Positions 21,281 through 33,231 of a stretch of DNA of 64,000 nucleotides are shown in pieces. The DNA is taken from contig QKWP01000806.1 in the NCBI GenBank assembly GCA_003550325.1, forward strand, positions 22,785 through 86,784, written 5' to 3'. Position numbers and translations under genes: made by a program. The notes beneath the pieces are model-generated. The model had not been told where the DNA came from and did no database searches. It saw only the letters and a list, made by a program, of their open reading frames with translations. Source of the DNA: Gigaspora rosea (Eukaryota; Glomeromycota; Glomeromycetes; Diversisporales; Gigasporaceae). Every line of letters starts with the position of its first letter. Position 1 is the stretch's first letter.

Positions 21281-23012
21281 TTTTTATAACATTACTAAAA
21301 TGCACTATTGGTGTTCAATACCATAATGATTTTTACTAATCAAATTTTTAAATGCGGTATAATATAAAAATCAGGTGTAACCTAAATTTTTGTTGTTTTG
21401 ATAATTTTTTTAAAAAATAACTTCTAACTCAAAATTTTATCAATAAAACCATCTTTTTTTTAAAAAAATAAAAATTCCTTGTGAAATTTTACTATATACT
21501 ATGCCTCACCCTAACTCTAACTATTAACTCTAACTTAACATTTAATAAATTTAATTTTTGTTTATTTTTATTTTATTTAATTTTTGTTTATTTTTATTTT
21601 GTTTATTTTTTTAAATTGATCTTCATATTGTATCACATATTGGTGTTGAATACATAGGTCATTTTATATTATTTCATTTTTTATACACCAATACTGAAAT
21701 TTTTTATCTAAAAAATTCCAATAATTACATTAGAACTTTAGTCCAATTGAACTTTAGTTACATTAATATTTGTTATTTTTTTGGAATTTTTAGATAAAAA
21801 ATTCCCAATATTATTATATAAACTTATATCAATATCTGTAATATAAGGGTTTATTATAATATATTTTTATTAAGAAATTACATATTTTTTATTTATTATA
21901 TTGTACATTAAAAACAGCTCATTTAAACAAATAACAAAATAATTATCAGTATAGTAGCATTATCATATCTAAATATCAATATATGTATTCTTCTATATGC
22001 GAAAAAATTTAAAATTTTTACCATGTTAATAGTATACAAATATGCCATTCAACTTAGTAAAATTTTTAAATTTTACTGATACTAATATGTTTATTAATTG
22101 AAAAATAAAATAATAAAAAATTTGTAGCACTTATTTATTTTATACTTATAATATTGGCAAGCAATAGATAATATATATTTATTTATATAGATAACAATAA
22201 TATTTAGCAAATAAAAATAAAAATAATAATTATTATAAAATATACTTATAGTATTTTACTACCATCTATATAACAAAAACATAAAATAAATTTTTATAAA
22301 AATAAATTTTAAAGTGGTTTTATAAGCAAAATTTTGAGATATAAAAGCTTTTTTAAAAAATAAATTTGCTTTTTTGTGTAATATGGTGTAAAATATCATA
22401 AGTGCATTTTGTAAAAACTTTCTATAATAATTATAAAATGATATAATTATTGAAGTATTATTGATTTATTAGAATTTTAATGAGTTTTTGGTTAAAATGA
22501 ATTTATAACAAAGTAAACATTTAATATCCTGATATCTATTTAGTATTATATTTTACCAAGAAAAAATACCGATTTAAAATTTTAAATTTTATAATTTACC
22601 GGGTTCAGTATATTTAATTTTTAGGAAATGTATCCTAAAATTTAAAATCCTGGAGCATATACACAAGTACATACAATAATAGTACATGCTTTGTTTCGAT
22701 GCTATATAAGAAAACAAAAAAATGTGCTGTAACACTTGTGTATATACTTTTCACTATTTCCCTTCAAAGGTAATAAAAAAAAACAGTTTCTATTTTTTTT
22801 TCTATACAAGAAGCACTTACTATATCACTTTGAAATGCAAAAGTCTTCATATTATCCAATATGAGTCTTTTATGTGCCTCAAGTATTTCTTATTTATCCT
22901 CAAGTTTTTTTTCATTTATCAGTAATTGTCAAAAGAAACAAAAATAAAAAATTAAAAAATTGAACGAAAGAGGTAGTAAATTTAATAATTTAATATCCCT
23001 TAATTTGTTATA
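21281..23012. other. AT-rich intergenic sequence, no gene
   Basis: About 21290-21690 looks like a degenerate MITE with CACYATTGGTGTTSAATAC-type ends and a CCCTAACTCTAACTATTAAC spacer. The rest to 23012 is AT-rich with only chance frames. Confidence 0.4.
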
Positions 23013-23625
23013 CAGGCATATTTGCCTGCAAAAATTTTAAAATTTTAAATTTTTTAAATAAAACCTTAAATATTAATTTTAGCTATATACTTTCTAAGTA
23101 AAAAATATAATATTAGTTCTGTTTTATTAACTTTATTATAAAATTTTTTTAAAATTATTAAAAAACTTTGGTGTAATAAAAGTTTAAAGTTTTTGTTTTG
23201 GAACTTTTACTATAGAAATTTTCTTTAGGTTTTCTTAAATTTTATATGTTCCCGTCTATAAAAAAAATTTTCACTTCTAATAAAAGACTTAATTTTTACA
23301 AGTAAATCATATAAAGTCAAATAATGAAAGTTGTCATCCTTTATATAAACTACAATATTGTATTAGAAACTATATTTTTAAAACCAATATTTAAAGAATT
23401 CGCCAAGCTGTAAAATATTTTTTGATTAAAAAATTTCTTTAAAATTTAATATTTTCAGCTTATAAACAACATAAACTTTTTGTTTTATAATATAAATTTA
23501 AATAATTCAAAAATATAATCCTTGTTATTAAATATTATAATACCAAATTTTATTTAAATATTTTAAATGATTAAAAAAATAGATCAGAAGTATATTTATA
23601 GTAATTATACAGGCAAATTTGACTG
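23013..23625. mobile_element. MITE with CAGGCAAATTTGCCTG termini, copy 2
   Basis: Ends CAGGCATATTTGCCTG and CAGGCAAATTTGACTG. The interior aligns with copy 1 at 17638-18240 (TTCCCGTCTATAAAAAAAAT and TTACAAGTAAATCA). Confidence 0.7.
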
Positions 23626-23847
23626 TGAAGTAGTACAAACTAAGGGATACTGAACATATATTTGTAGCACATATATATATTAGGTGTAATTCTATATATA
23701 TATCAGTACAGAGGCTTTTTTTTTTTACATACTAGATGATTTCTTTTTTTTTGGTTTGTAAATGATAAATTAAAAGAATTAAGAAATAAAATAAAGAATC
23801 TGTATAACAAAATTGATAATTTTATGAAAAAAGGTCTCATTTTTTAG

Positions 23848-24405
23848 AAACTGATAGCAATAGTGATGGCAACAACAACAATAGCAACAATAGCAACAAC
23901 AATTACAATAGCAACCATACAACAAACATAGCAGAAATGGTTGTAACAGGCATAGGGTTATGAAAAGGCACAGAGAACTCTTTCTGAGCAAAAAAAATTA
24001 TTAAGTATATAGATTATTGTATCATTTTTGATAAAAAAATAGTACTTTTTAATTTGCTAAATAAATATCGGTAATTATACTATTTACTTTAATCTATATA
24101 GATATTAGTATTTTATATTAATGATCTATCCATTTGTTCAAATTTATTAATATAGAACAATATCATAATTTCACTAACTATGTTAGAACAATCTAATCAA
24201 TATGACCCATCTAAGCATTGTGTTGACTTTAAGAATATGTTTTTTTGAGATGCATTTAAAACAGTAAAATGAAACATAAAAAGATATTGGGTAAAAAACT
24301 AACATGTTTTGAAAATAATAAAAGAATGGCACAGACATTAAAGAAAAAGTATCGCAAGTAACAGAACCTGAAGTAGGACAGTCAAGATCATACAAGAATG
24401 CATGA
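23848..24405 (+). CDS. Possible two-exon Asn-rich gene fragment
   Basis: Exon 1 (23848-23942) follows a TTTTTAG acceptor and reads TDSNSDGNNNNSNNSNNNYN then HTTNIAEMV, ending at GTT|GTAACAGG. Exon 2 (24325-24405) follows TAAAAG and reads NGTDIKEKVSQVTEPEVGQS then RSYKNA and a stop. Phases agree (0/0). The intron of ~380 bp is long for a fungus and exon 1 lies on a CAACAATAG microsatellite, so coding is uncertain. The style resembles the broken host gene at 9511-20603. No function can be assigned. Confidence 0.3.
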
Positions 24406-24553
24406 GAATGGAAGAATGGAATTAGTCAGCTTTTTTTTAGATTATTTATATAAATATTGGTACTGCTATATATATTTTTTAATTATATAACTAGACTCTT
24501 GAGTTGCTTAAAGAAAGCTTGAAAAAAATGAATGTATTTTAATGTATTGATAT

Positions 24554-24703
24554 TAGAGCTGCAAACATTAGAATATCAATAAATATATACTATAACGTTT
24601 GACGTGATGTATGTGACGTAACGTTTAATATGATTATATATAAATTTTATATGACCTGAAGAGTGTTGTACTGCATTGGACCTTCTAAATGTTTGCAGCT
24701 CTA
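24554..24703. mobile_element. Short hAT-like MITE
   Basis: The TIR TAGAGCTGCAAACATTAGAA pairs with TAGAGCTGCAAACATTTAGA (complement of the right end). The 8-bp duplication ATTGATAT / GTTGATAT matches 7 of 8. The 150-bp body contains ACGTTTGACGTGATG and TGACGTAACGTTTAAT, an imperfect palindrome. Confidence 0.85.
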
Positions 24704-25635
24704 GTTGATATATTATATATTTAGAGATGAACGAAATTTTGTACTTATTTATTTATTGCAGATTATCATTTTAAAAGTTAAAACATAATTCTATTGTGTA
24801 AGAAGATATATTTTTAGTGCATTGAGTTTGGGTTTAGAATAGTCTGTTTGAAAATGACCTGATCTAAAAAATTTTTTTTATTTCTGAAGTTTGTTTTTGT
24901 TAACTAGTAAATTATTTTGTAATTAAGTAGATTTTTTAAATTTTTTTGATTATGAGGTACGGGTTGACTTTTAGGAGGATGGACAAAACTAGGTAAATCA
25001 TGAGATTACCTGATTTTTCTGATTTTTCTGATTTTTAATTAATATTAGATTAGGGTTAGAGTTAGGGTTGGGTTAGGGCTAGGTTAGGAGGTTAGTTTAT
25101 ATATAATAAAATTACTTTTATTTAGTCAACCAAGACCGGGTGGATAGCCATTTTTTATATATTTCATGTTTTTGTCTTTGCCGTCTCGCTTTGTTTTGTT
25201 CAGACTAATCTGGGTTACATATCGGATAATTTTGTGATATACCTGGCTTTAGCCTACCCACTTTTGGGTGTTTATGTATAATATAGAAATTAGTTGGTTT
25301 TGGCTTAATAAATGTTATAGGGGTAGGGTTAATAAGATTAAAGATAATTGATAATTGATCAAATTAAGGTAGAAGATAATTTAGATATCAAAGTATCATG
25401 GTGGCTCGTAAAAATTATTATAGTAACTTCGGGTCTTAGGTTGTTTTAGTAGTTTGGATTTCTCGTGAATGGTTTTTTGTTGATAACATTATTTATATAA
25501 TTAATATGTTTACATTTAAAAAGATATAAAAGGTTATTTAGAGTAATATTTACAATAATATATTTTTTCTATTTATATTAAACTTATAATATTTTATTTA
25601 TAATAAATAATTAAAAATTATTTTTATAAAAAATA
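24704..25635. other. AT-rich sequence with TTAGGG-like tract, no gene
   Basis: Around 25045-25090 are degenerate TTAGGG units (AGATTAGGGTTAGAGTTAGG). The remainder has no gene, only chance frames. Confidence 0.4.
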
Positions 25636-25950
25636 CCATATTTGTCCGAAAATAAGCTACCCTTTTTGGCCAAAAAGTTACACAAAAAATTGTGGGGTAG
25701 CTTATTTTCGGATTGTTAAATTTTTCGAAAAATTGAAAAATGTACTAATAAAAAGTTGTCTAAATGCCATGAAATTTTTAATATAAGTGTATTTCGTTAC
25801 GCTGAACAACTTTACTTATTCGATCTCTTGAAGTTTACATAGTAAAAACAAAAGATTTATATGTAGCGACTGTTAACAATTTTTTAAAAAAATTTTCTAA
25901 AAATCCGCGGGTAGCTTCTTTTGGAGGTAGCTTATTTTTGGAAACCTACG
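25636..25950. mobile_element. Mariner-like MITE, TA duplication, AAATAAGCTACC ends
   Basis: TA flanks both ends. The TIR CCATATTTGTCCGAAAATAA pairs with CCGTAGGTTTCCAAAAATAA. Subterminal AATAAGCTACC repeats occur twice at each side. Confidence 0.6.
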
Positions 25951-26084
25951 GTAACGGATTGTAATAAATTATTATTGTATATTACATGACTTGCAGCTAT
26001 TAATATAGTGTGGAGTTTATTGTTAAGCATCTTCACTTATATTAATTGTGTGTGCAAAAATTTCCAATTATACTATGATTTAAT

Positions 26085-27060
26085 GATTTTTTCTATTTGA
26101 TAGTTAATAGCTAGAGTATTAGTTTTAATGAGTAAGAAGAAGTATTTAAATAACTATTTAAGTTTTACATACATAACAATTACTAATAGTTTATTCATAT
26201 TGATATTTTTTTAGTAATAATAATTATAAATAGATGATTTGAATTAATACCTTTTTACATAAATTTAAAGTATCTAAATGGTAATTTACAAGAGATAAAA
26301 TTTGCATTCGATCAATAGAAAACTAAGGAAATTAGTAAATTAAAATTTGAGTAGTGATCACTATATACATGCTTTAAAATGATACAGAACTGATTACTTG
26401 ATTACAAGAATTTTTGCTATTAAATTTGTATTTGTATGAAGTTTCTTTTCTTGGATAAATGTATTATATAATTTTTTAAATTGGATTAAAATGAGTTAAA
26501 AAAATAAAAAATAATTTTGGAAAAAAAAGCATGAAAAGAAATAAATAATAAAGAAAAAAAACCAAATAAATAAAAAAATAATAAAAATATAATTTTAGTT
26601 TTTTTGGCTGTATTCTCATATATAGTTATTTAATTTATAATAAAACAATTCCAGTAAACTATTGAATAAGAGCTTTGAAGTGTTTTTTTTTTATTTAATA
26701 GTAAATAGTTAGAGTACTAGTTTTAATAACTTAAAAGAAATATTTAAATAACTACAGTATTTAATTTTTACAAGAATAATGATTTCTAATAATCGATTAG
26801 ATCGATACTTTTTTTATAGAAATAATGATTATAAATAGATTATTCCAATTGATAGTTTTTTACTTAAATTTTAAGTATCTGATCAGTGATTTATTTTATT
26901 TAATAAAGGATAAAATTGTATTCAATCAATAGAATTTTGGGAATCATTCATAATTTAAAATGATGCAGTTTTGGTCACTAGATTATGTGAAATTTGCTAT
27001 TGAATTTGTATAACATTGGAAGATTTGAATTTTCTAATTAGTTTATCTCATTTTGTATAA
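26085..27060. repeat. Diverged direct duplication of ~370 bp
   Basis: 26085-26460 and 26690-27060 align over their length in the same orientation: GTTAATAGCTAGAGTATTAG versus GTAAATAGTTAGAGTACTAG, then ATAATTATAAATAGATGATT versus ATGATTATAAATAGATTATT. No coding frame. Confidence 0.6.
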
Positions 27061-27064
27061 TTCA

Positions 27065-27186
27065 TTAAATATTAACTGTTAATCAGAATTAGTGTAAACC
27101 TAACAATTGACATCTTGTAAAATTTCCATAACACGTTAATGTGTTATCACATATGTACAGATTATCTTCATTTTTAATAGCACGTT
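27065..27186. repeat. Fragment of CACGTTAACGTG repeat
   Basis: Contains AACACGTTAATGTGTTATCA and ATAGCACGTTAACGTACT. A related, longer copy lies at 33540-33795 inside another MITE. The right side is cut off by the SINE-like element. Confidence 0.5.
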
Positions 27187-27912
27187 AACGTACTATACTT
27201 AGTTTTGTCCTTGGGGACAAGGTCTACCAACCTGGCCGCCGGAGTCGCACTGGAGGAAAAGGACCCATGTTGAGGAATTGGGGACCAAGGGGATAAAAAC
27301 CATGATGGTATCTAATGCCGAGTAGATCAATTCTTCCAGGCCAACTGGATTGGAAGTCTGGGAAAAAGGTAAAGGACCGGTAGAAAAGTGATGGTGGGTA
27401 CCAGGGTTGAAGCAAACTTATAAGGGCAGAAGTAGATACTGGTAGCAGTTGGGTATCCCCCGACTGCAAGTTGTTCACCTCAGTGAATGCATAAGTTACT
27501 GAAGTGTAGGTATTACCTGGGTGGGACAGGGAATGCTCTACCAAGATTTCCGCCGAGGATACAGAATCAAAATGGGTTCTAAGGATGACGGATAAGCATC
27601 TGGAACTGGCTGACTGACTGCTTACGTAACAGGCCTGTTTCGGTAATACAGAATGGGTTGGCAGGAGGAGCAGGGATCAGAGGGTTAAAATAGGCAATCC
27701 CCTTAGTCGGGTTGCAGGTATGGCAGCTAGTGTTGAACCCGTGGGGTAACCTTCGGGGGACTACTTAAATTAGATGACCAAAAGTTGTACGTGTGGCTAG
27801 TTGTATCCTTGTCAATGTAACAAATGCAGGTGGCCCTTAGTAGGACACTGACCCAAATATCCTGAATAAAAAAATTCCTCAGTCCCAAGGCAGACACTTT
27901 TAAAAAAAAAAA
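27187..27912 (+). mobile_element. SINE-like family S1, 5'-truncated copy 3
   Basis: Lacks the tRNA-like head. It begins near GTCTACCAACCTGGCCGCCG, a core shared with the copies at 3060-4180 and 36196-37445. It ends GAATAAAAAAATTCC...GGCAGAC followed by twelve A residues. The 3' tail differs from the other copies. 5' truncation plus a poly-A end is the mark of LINE-driven retroposition. Confidence 0.65.
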
Positions 27913-28135
27913 ATTGGTATCACGTAGAATGAGCCCTTATTTTCATAATCGTGAAATTCTAGAACTCATAATTTTAAAAAAATCTACCTTCATATATTGA
28001 TAAAAAAACTTAGATAGGCCTAAATTTACTTAGGTAGCTCAATAAATTGCTAATTATGATTGGTTAGATCATGTTGTTTACAATCCTGATTGGTCAATAA
28101 CATGATTTAATATAATTACAACGTGATTACTATTA

Positions 28136-28305
28136 GAAATGATCTATGTTCACCCACTGCTATATCTAGCTCTGATACTTCTCCTCCCCTCCAAAAAAAA
28201 TTAGATAATACATATGCTTCTACAAAAAAATCTAGAAATGCCACTGCTTCTGTATCAAGATCTGGTAATGCATTTACTATAAATTTTAATTACTATTTCT
28301 TGTAG
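28136..28305 (+). other. Possible orphan exon, Ser/Thr-rich
   Basis: The frame reads NDLCSPTAISSSDTSPPLQK then KLDNTYASTKKSRNATASVS, after an ATTAG acceptor, with a GTAATG donor inside. Composition looks coding but no partner exon or family is found. Confidence 0.25.
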
Positions 28306-28482
28306 TAACTGGTATGATCTGATTTTTTTTATTATAAATCGTGAAGCAGTTAGGAGAGTGCATGAAATTACCTGATTAGGTTTCAATAAGTAGCTAATCC
28401 CACCCCACCTAATAATTTTTTTAAGCTTTTGACTGGTTAAAATTTAATAATATATATACATATATTAAAAATTGAATAACTT

Positions 28483-29094
28483 AAAGACCCTGGGTCGGAT
28501 AGCGCAGTGGTTAGCGCTCCGGGGTCGCACTCGCAAGGTCGCCGGTTCGAGTCTAGTAGATAACAAAAACTGTGTTGGGACCACGAGTGTCAAGGATCTG
28601 TGATGAGGAACCGCACTTCTTCCCATTTCAGGACGAGGTACTACAGCGATAACAGAGTTGCGTGACATAGCCACATTGGTCATGCGGCATCCAGAAAAGG
28701 AAAAATCCGACAAGAAACGTCGTAAACATAAGGACCATCCACTATAAAAGGAAAAGTCCACGAGGAAAACTTGACCTGATCCGAATTCAGAAGGTAGTAC
28801 CTGGCGGCGACGAAAAAAGGACCTATACAAGCATATCGGCGGAGTAAACTAACTCCTTAAAGTTGATCTAAAGAAGCCTACGGGTGGGCGCACCGAATGA
28901 CAGACCGGCTGGACTCAGCCAGGAAAACCAGAGGAAGGAGGAGTAGGTTAGGATAGACTTCGTAGGACAAAATTAAAAATAGAAATCGAACATGTAATGA
29001 AAATGTAGGGGGCCCATAGGGTTCCTAAGACCAATGACCTTAATAAAGACTGCCAACAGCGGCTTCGGGTGTAGCCTGAAGAAATTTTTAAAAA
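28483..29094 (+). mobile_element. tRNA-derived SINE, family S2
   Basis: The head has A box TAGCGCAGTGGTTAGCGC and B box GGTTCGAGTC with tRNA spacing. A ~450-bp unrelated body follows, then TAATAAAGACTGCCAACAG and an A-rich end. A perfect 16-bp duplication AAAAATTGAATAACTT flanks it (28467-28482, 29095-29110), as expected for target-primed reverse transcription. Its target was an FB1 fold-back arm. There are no coding frames. Confidence 0.9.
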
Positions 29095-29100
29095 AAAAAT

Positions 29101-29235
29101 TGAATAACTTTTGATCTACTGGTCTGTTTTGTATATTTCAACTACCAAAATGTCCATCTCAGTGAGATGATTCTAACAAGACCAAAACTGTCAAAATCCA
29201 ATCACAGGATTCCAAGATAGTTCAACTTTTGTGTA
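29101..29235. repeat. FB1 arm
   Basis: TACCAAAATGTCCATCTCAG and TGATTCTAACAAGACCAAAA match FB1. The partner arm is probably 30538-30680 in inverted orientation. Confidence 0.6.
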
Positions 29236-29261
29236 AATTTAATTAATAATCTGTCTAGAAA

Positions 29262-29778
29262 AGGCGAAATATAGCGAGCTTCCATCTAAATTTTTTTCTT
29301 ACTAAGTTAACGATACATGTCTACTAATTGAAAGTTGTAGAGCTTGTTGAAATGCATCTAATGGTAGTTAGATCATCCAAATCGGTCTAGTGGATGATGA
29401 GATATCATCAAAAAACGATTGGCTGACTATATATGAAAATCACTATAGGTTAAATGTAGCATGCTTCTATCTAAAACTTTTTTCTTACTAAGACACATCT
29501 AATAGTGGTTTGATCATCCAAATTGGCCCAGTGGATGGCAAGATATTGTCAAAAAATGATTGGCTGAAACAATGTTTGTTTTATATAGAGATTTTATATA
29601 GTCGGCCAATCATTTTTCGATAATATCTTGTCATCTACTAGGCTGATTTAGATAATCTAACCACTATTTGATGCATCTCGATGAGCTCTACAACTTTCAA
29701 TTAGTGGACATGTATCATTAACTTAGTAAGAAAAAATTACAAGGAAGCATGCCACATTTCGCCTCTTTCCAGTTGACA
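29262..29778. mobile_element. Fold-back MITE FB2
   Basis: Ends CTGTCTAGAAAAGGCGAAAT and (complement) CTGTCAACTGGAAAGAGGCG. The arms share ATTGAAAGTTGTAGAGCT and GATGAGATATCATCAAAAAA with inverted partners. The same interior builds the fold-back at 46424-46952. Confidence 0.65.
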
Positions 29779-29781
29779 GAC

Positions 29782-29960
29782 AGGACCCTGAAATATATAT
29801 AAATAGGTCAGGTTAATTATAGCATTACTAAAAAAGAAAAGACCTGAAGAAAAAACTTCAAAAATAAGCAAAAATTACTATAAATGAAAAAGAACAGCAT
29901 AAAAAACCTCAAAAATAAGCAAACTCATACCTGACCTATCTATGTATATTTCGGGGTCCT
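29782..29960. mobile_element. AGGACCCC-family MITE, copy 2 (inverted)
   Basis: TIR AGGACCCTGAAATATATATA / AGGACCCCGAAATATACATA. The body is the reverse complement of the copies at 4258 and 54746. No matching target duplication is visible here, so one flank may be rearranged. Confidence 0.75.
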
Positions 29961-29984
29961 GTCAAGTGGATTATCAATTAATCT

Positions 29985-30680
29985 AATTAATAAGAAATCT
30001 TTAATGATCTTGTGATCCCGTAATTAGAATTTAATGATTTTGAGCTCATTGGAATCGTCTCTTCAAGATGGTTATTTGATAGTAAAATCATCAAAAATGG
30101 ATTAGTCTATCAAATATTATCAACAATTTTATTTTAATTTCAAATTTTGCTTTACACAGGTTATTTTAATTAAATGATGATATCTTGTGAACTATTGATC
30201 ATAATTATATAATTTTAGTCCCATCTGACTTGTCTCATCGTAATGAATCGAAAGGTACCAAAATAATATAATTTGGATCAATAGTTCACAACTATCATTA
30301 GAGATCTTTAGTGCGCCGAATTAAGCAAAGTGCCAAAATTGGACTATGTTTAAAATAATCATTAAAATGTAATATCACATGATTGTATGATCAGATTCAG
30401 ATGATTTTGGCGTTATTTGATTTGTTTTTATTAGACAAATCAGATAGTACCAAAACTATCTTATTCTGATTGATATGGCACATGGTATTTATCATAGAAC
30501 TTAGTTGCGCTGAATTAGATAAATCTAATAATTAATTGGTTATAGAATACAAACTTTGTTGATCTTAGAATCCTGTGATTAGAATTTAATAATTTTGGGC
30601 TTGTTAGAATCATCTCACTGAGGTGAACATTTTGGTAGTTAAATCATCAAAAATGGACTGGTGAATCAAAAGTTATTCAA
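29985..30680. repeat. FB1 arms and two small fold-backs
   Basis: FB1 arms lie at 29985-30115 and 30538-30680 (TTTGGGCTTGTTAGAATCAT). Between them are fold-backs at about 30175-30345 (CTTGTGAACTATTGATC arms) and 30360-30530 (AATCAGATAGTACCAAAAC with its inverted relative). No gene. Confidence 0.55.
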
Positions 30681-30900
30681 TATTAAAAATTATAAATATA
30701 TAATAATATATATAAATATATATTCATATATATTATATATAATATATAATATATGACCTGATAATTTCTCTACCTCCACTTATCTAAAAAATTAGGTGAT
30801 AAATGGCACTTCCTTATCACTAGTAATGATGCTGATAATGTCAATGAGGGCAAAGCCATTAGTAAAAGTAAATATATAATAAATATATTTGTTGTTATAA

Positions 30901-31063
30901 GGGGTGTACCATTTATTATATAATATTTTTTACTTATAGCCACCTCTACCCATGTATAGTGTGATTATTTTATCTAATTCTGATTAATTAATATAATATA
31001 TAGACTTGATCACTACCTTTGACCATATATCCATGGTAAAAATTACATAATAAATGCCATGCC
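30901..31063. mobile_element. PIF-like MITE, degenerate short copy
   Basis: The left end GGGGTGTACCATTTATTATA after TAA and the right part CCATGGTAAAAATTACATAA...GGCAT match the 19090-19691 family without its fold-back filling. Confidence 0.55.
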
Positions 31064-31264
31064 AGTAGAATGCCTCTAACTAGTATATGAATTATTATAT
31101 TAATAAATTTTCATTTCTTCAATACCTTATATGAAAATATAGAATTTTATAACAATTCACAAGGTATTAATTATATTGTTCAGTAATATTTTCATATTTC
31201 TGATATTTGATTTATTTTAATCGTTTACATTGGTGCTTATTATTATTTATTTTACAATTTAGAA

Positions 31265-31265
31265 N
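31265..31265. other. Single ambiguous base
   Basis: One n within AT-rich sequence. Confidence 0.99.
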
Positions 31266-31319
31266 ATCTTTCAACTTTGTGTAATTTTAATAGTGATTTT
31301 AAAATTACTAAGTAAATTT

Positions 31320-31439
31320 CTTTAATATTAAATAATTTCTGATTCATTAGCCCATTTTTAATGATTTAACAACCAAAATGTTTCAGTAAAGCAATTCTAA
31401 CAAGCCCAAAATCGCTAAATTCTAATCACTAGATTCCAA
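31320..31439. repeat. FB1 arm
   Basis: AACAACCAAAATGTTTCAGT and AATTCTAACAAGCCCAAAAT match FB1. It is interrupted at 31440 by a TAATGATGCTGCCC terminus. Confidence 0.6.
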
Positions 31440-31610
31440 TAATGATGCTGCCCAAAACTATTTTGAGCTAATAACTGAAACTGAAACTCTAATATTCTAT
31501 CTGAAACTAATCCGAAACTATGCCGAAATTTCCAAAACTATGCTGAAATTTTGAAACTATACCAAAATTCTGAAACTAAGTTTATATTAATATCCAAATA
31601 ACTGAAACTC

Positions 31611-32736
31611 TTTTTATTTAAATTTATTTATATATAAAAAAATTTTTACATATTCACTCTAATCTAACTATCAACTACTAAACTATAACTAATTGCTCCA
31701 TTATTGGTACTAATATAATGCTCTTTGCTCTTCATAACAAACCCGTTAACAAACTATAGAAAAAAAGCAATTAGTAAAAAAGAACAAAAATAACAAAGAA
31801 AGCATGAAAAAAGAGCAAGCACTTATCTTAGACCAGTTCTAGCACTTTTTTGTCGAGATCTCTGAATCTTTATGCTATTTCACCCTTTCCAAGTCAAGAT
31901 TTTTGAATCTTTACTCTTGCGAGCAGTACACAATATTAAGATCTCTGAGTTGAAATCTCTAAATCTTTACACTATTTAATCCTTTCTAGTAGTACACATA
32001 ACCTATAAAAGAAAGGAGTATTTAGCGAAAAATAAAAAAAAGATAAGCAAAAAAAAAAACCCCCTGATACTTATCTTAGTATAGTTCTAACACTTTCGAG
32101 CAGAGATCTTTGAATCTTTATGGCATTTACTCATGCTGGCATTATACAAAACATATAAAAGAAAAAAGTAATTAGTAAAAAAAAAACAAAAATTAAAAAA
32201 GAAAATCCATAAAAACTAATACTAATTTTATGTTACTTGTATTCAACATTTCTGATTTAAAAATTTTCTGCTTCCATATACTTACCGCTATTGTAGTGTA
32301 ATATGTGTATTGTGTATGTAAATAAGTTAATGTATATTACTTTTATTTGACATTTCTGATGTAAAAATATGAATAAAATTAAATAATAGTCAAAAATATT
32401 TTAAAAAATTTTAAATAAAAAAATACTTAAATATAAAATATTTAAATAAAAATAAAACCAAACAAAAAAATTAAATAAAAAAATATTAAATATAAAATAT
32501 TTAAATAAAAAAAAAGAAAATAAGATCGAATCTTAAAAACGAACAAAAAATTAAATAAAAAAAAATACTTAAATATAAAATATCTAAATAAAAAAATAAG
32601 CAAAATAAGATCAAAAAGATTTTAAAATAAACAAAAAATTAAATAAAAAAAATTAAAAAAATTAAATAAAGCGAAAAATAAATAAAAATCAAATAAAAAA
32701 ATTAATAAATAAGTAAAAAAATATAAAATCAAAATA
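31611..32736. other. AT-rich sequence with short tandem duplication, no gene
   Basis: AGATCTCTGAATCTTTATGC-type segments recur at about 31830, 31940 and 32090. 32390-32730 is AAATAAAAA low complexity. No gene. Confidence 0.45.
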
Positions 32737-32984
32737 CCGTATTTATAACGCACACCTGCACGTTATTCTGAGGGGATGCACGTTATTTCGAGTACGCGCA
32801 TGGGTGTTATTTCGGGGTAAAGGTCTAATTTCGACCAACCTCTAAATGCTTATTAAAGCATTAGTATGTGGGGTGTGCGTTATTTCAGGATGCATATGGG
32901 CGTTATTTCGAAACCAATTATGCTATTTTAAGGAAATCCAATTTTCGAAATAATGCCCATGTGCATTATTTCGAGTAAATATGG
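32737..32984. mobile_element. Mariner-like MITE, TA duplication, CCGTATTT ends
   Basis: TA flanks CCGTATTTATAACGC at the left and (complement) CCATATTTACTCGAAATAAT at the right. The interior has CGTTATTTCG repeats in both orientations. Confidence 0.65.
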
Positions 32985-33231
32985 TAAATAAAAAGAAATC
33001 AAATCAAAAAAATTTATTAAATAAAAAAAATATAAAAAAATAAAAGTAAAAAAAATGATGTAATGAGGGGAAAATATATCTTATAACAATGCCGAAAGAA
33101 AAAAGTAATAAAAAAAGCCATTTTAGAGTTAGGGCCTGAACGGTTTTGCATATTTGCACTTTTTTCTTCTTTTATGCATGTTCAGATTCTTCTGGAATAG
33201 TCTTCAGAAGGTTGTATTACCTGCACAAATA

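Larger units (their letters stand above)
28353..30813. mobile_element. PIF/Harbinger-like MITE expanded by nested insertions
   Basis: TTA flanks both ends (28350-28352, 30814-30816). The termini GGAGAGTGCATGAAATTACC and (complement) GGAAGTGCCATTTATCACCT are related to the 18392 and 19090 families. Nested inside are a SINE, FB1 arms, two other fold-backs and an AGGACCCC MITE, accounting for nearly all of the 2.46 kb. Confidence 0.65.

Noticed and set aside
23779..23991. Cys-rich 70-codon minus-strand frame
   Set aside because: The Cys run is the complement of a CAACAATAG microsatellite. The plus-strand Asn-rich reading is more plausible.
28489..28560. Functional tRNA gene
   Set aside because: A and B boxes are present, but the sequence does not close into a full cloverleaf acceptor stem and it heads a retroposed element with a 16-bp duplication.
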